24,992 bases of DNA from NCBI GenBank assembly GCA_002328825.1, contig DCWI01000098.1:220-25211 (forward strand), given 5' to 3'. The DNA comes from Nitrospiraceae bacterium UBA2166 (lineage in GTDB: Bacteria > Nitrospirota > Nitrospiria > Nitrospirales > UBA2166). The position numbers and the translations under genes are program-made. The notes beneath the pieces are model-generated. The model worked only from the letters and a program-made list of their open reading frames with translations, made no database searches and had not been told where the DNA came from. Of this stretch, positions 23,626 to 24,992 are shown piece by piece. Position 1 is the stretch's first letter. Each line of letters begins with the position of its first letter.

Positions 23626-23644
23626 ATCACATCATTCTGAACCA

Positions 23645-24992
23645 CTACAGTTGAAGACATTTAGCGAATTGAATGTTAGTGCCATTCCTAATCGTATCAA
23701 GCACAGCATCTGGTGCCTGACTGTCGAGACTAAGAATCAAGAGCGCAACCCCGCCCTGCCCTACTCGAGCACATTCCATGCGTGCAATATTAATCCCATG
23801 CTCACCAACAATACGGCCAACCATCCCAATCACTCCAGGTTGATCCTCATTCAAAATGAACAGCAGATGACCTCGAGGATCAAAGTCAACCTCAAAGTGG
23901 TTCACCTCAACTACTCGCGGATCTTTCCTTCCAAACAATGTCCCTGTCACTGTTGCACTCTTCTTTGACGCATCGACCATAACTCGAATAAGACTAGCAA
24001 AATCACCAGCATCACGGCTACGAACTTCCTTCACCTCAATCCCTCGTTCCTTGGCAATTACAAGAGAGTTCACGTTGTTCACTGTATCTTCAAGAATTGG
24101 TGAGAGAAGGCCCTTGAGTACCACAGGGGTAATCAGCGCAACTGACTCATTTGCAACATCTCCCTTATACTCGATGGTCACGCGTTCAATCCCACCTTCA
24201 CAAAGTTGAGACTGAAGTACCCCAAGCTTTTCCGCAAGAGATAAATACGGTTGGATTCGCTGCAACAACTCAACGGGAACCGAAGGCATATTCACGGCAC
24301 CACGTGCAACCCCACGAGTAAGATATTCCACCACCTGCTCAGCAATACTGATCGCGACACTCTCCTGCGCTTCAGTAGTCGAAGCCCCAATATGCGGCGT
24401 GAAAATCATATTGTCCAGTCCAAGCAGTGGATGGTCAGGGGCACACGGTTCCTTTTCAAACACATCAAACGCAGCTCCAGCAACCTTCCCAGACGTGAGA
24501 GCCTCCACAAGAGCACTTTCGTCAACGAGTCCGCCTCGTGCGCAATTCACAATCCTCACGCCATCTTTCATCTGGTTTATCGCCTCCACACCAATCATAT
24601 GTTTGGTTTCACTAGTCATGGTGGTATGCAGCGAAAGAATATCAGCACGACGATACAGTTCGGAAAGACTAACAAGTTCAACACCCATCTCGTGGGCACG
24701 ATCCTCAGCCAAATAAGGGTCATTTGCAATAACCTTCATCGACGCCCCTTGTGCAAGCTTGACCAAATAGCTACCGATCTGCCCAAGTCCAATGATTCCC
24801 AAAACCTTCTCCTGCAGTTCCATCCCCATAAACTTGGACTTTTCCCACTTGCCCGCTTTCATGGATGCTGTAGCTTGAGGAATTTTTCTAGCAAGCGCCA
24901 GCATCATGGCAAAAGCATGTTCCGCCGTAGTAATGGTATTGCCCCCAGGAGTATTCATCACAACAATTCCACGCTTCGTTGCTGCGGAAAGA
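23645..24992 (-). CDS. serA: D-3-phosphoglycerate dehydrogenase (5' end outside window)
   Basis: The enzyme oxidises 3-phosphoglycerate to 3-phosphohydroxypyruvate with NAD, the first step of serine synthesis. The frame is open through the right edge (LSAATKRGIVV then MNTPGGNT), so the true start is missing; about 80-90 residues should lie beyond. Seen in order: NTPGGNTITTAEHAF, the NAD motif GIIGLGQIGS, the catalytic Arg block VNCARGGLVDE, the Asp/Glu region FDVFEKEPC, the catalytic His in PHIGASTTEAQ, an ASB-type intervening domain, and a C-terminal ACT domain (LFILNEDQPGVIGMVGRIVGEHG). This is the long bacterial form, and the ACT domain implies allosteric control, in many members by serine. 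hisZ follows 29 nt downstream, probably in one transcript. Confidence 0.97.
   Translation of the reverse strand, partial: LSAATKRGIVVMNTPGGNTITTAEHAFAMMLALARKIPQATASMKAGKWEKSKFMGMELQEKVLGIIGLGQIGSYLVKLAQGASMKVIANDPYLAEDRAHEMGVELVSLSELYRRADILSLHTTMTSETKHMIGVEAINQMKDGVRIVNCARGGLVDESALVEALTSGKVAGAAFDVFEKEPCAPDHPLLGLDNMIFTPHIGASTTEAQESVAISIAEQVVEYLTRGVARGAVNMPSVPVELLQRIQPYLSLAEKLGVLQSQLCEGGIERVTIEYKGDVANESVALITPVVLKGLLSPILEDTVNNVNSLVIAKERGIEVKEVRSRDAGDFASLIRVMVDASKKSATVTGTLFGRKDPRVVEVNHFEVDFDPRGHLLFILNEDQPGVIGMVGRIVGEHGINIARMECARVGQGGVALLILSLDSQAPDAVLDTIRNGTNIQFAKCLQL

Noticed and set aside
1..24992. CRISPR array, insertion sequence or other long repeats
   Set aside because: Reading both strands I saw no regularly spaced repeats, no transposase frame and no terminal inverted repeats with target duplications. 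A self-dot-plot would settle it.

Overview
The window reads as the chromosome of a Gram-negative (diderm) bacterium: it has an undecaprenyl-phosphate-linked polysaccharide locus, an outer-membrane-type lipoprotein and type IV pilins. The order serA-hisZ-dnaB and the free-standing hisZ fit Nitrospirota or a related lineage. That is a guess from gene content, not a marker-based placement. Apart from a small left-edge stretch, every confident gene lies on the minus strand, so the text below follows transcription from right to left.

Right edge (about 24992-21231), housekeeping: a 5'-truncated serA (serine synthesis), hisZ (histidine pathway regulatory subunit) and dnaB (replicative helicase).

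Middle (about 21051-13459), surface-appendage module: a large TPR lipoprotein, two paralogous type IV pilins, a Wzy_C/O-antigen-ligase-like membrane protein with C-terminal TPRs, a membrane-anchored TPR protein ending in a GspG-like motif, and an ABC ATPase with its ABC-2 permease. A pilin followed by an accessory protein and an ABC pair recalls Myxococcus pilA-pilGHI. A Wzy_C protein directly after a pilin recalls the pilin glycosyltransferase TfpO/PilO. This module is the most interesting part of the window.

Left-centre (13366-546), glycan locus: a zinc-ribbon methyltransferase, a GT2, a small methyltransferase, four GT4-like glycosyltransferases, a Wzx flippase, GDP-mannose 4,6-dehydratase, a third methyltransferase, a second GT2 and, last, a WecA-type initiating phosphotransferase. 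Together these would start a lipid-linked glycan, build a 6-deoxyhexose-containing and probably methylated repeat, and flip it across the inner membrane. No Wzy or Wzz is evident inside the locus. The Wzy_C protein upstream could polymerise the glycan, ligate it or attach it to pilin.

Left edge (1-545): the C-terminal end of an unidentified plus-strand ORF, then a 45-nt fragment that is exactly the 3' part of an elongator tRNA-Met(CAT), from the anticodon loop to CCA. This looks like an attachment-site scar. If so, an integrated element lies to the left of the window and the resident chromosome resumes near position 363.

Several starts were moved from the longest ORF using Shine-Dalgarno position, gene overlap and family N-termini (gmd, hisZ, the first pilin, the TPR lipoprotein, two glycosyltransferases, the zinc-ribbon methyltransferase, the ABC permease). 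No CRISPR array, IS element, rRNA or complete tRNA was seen.
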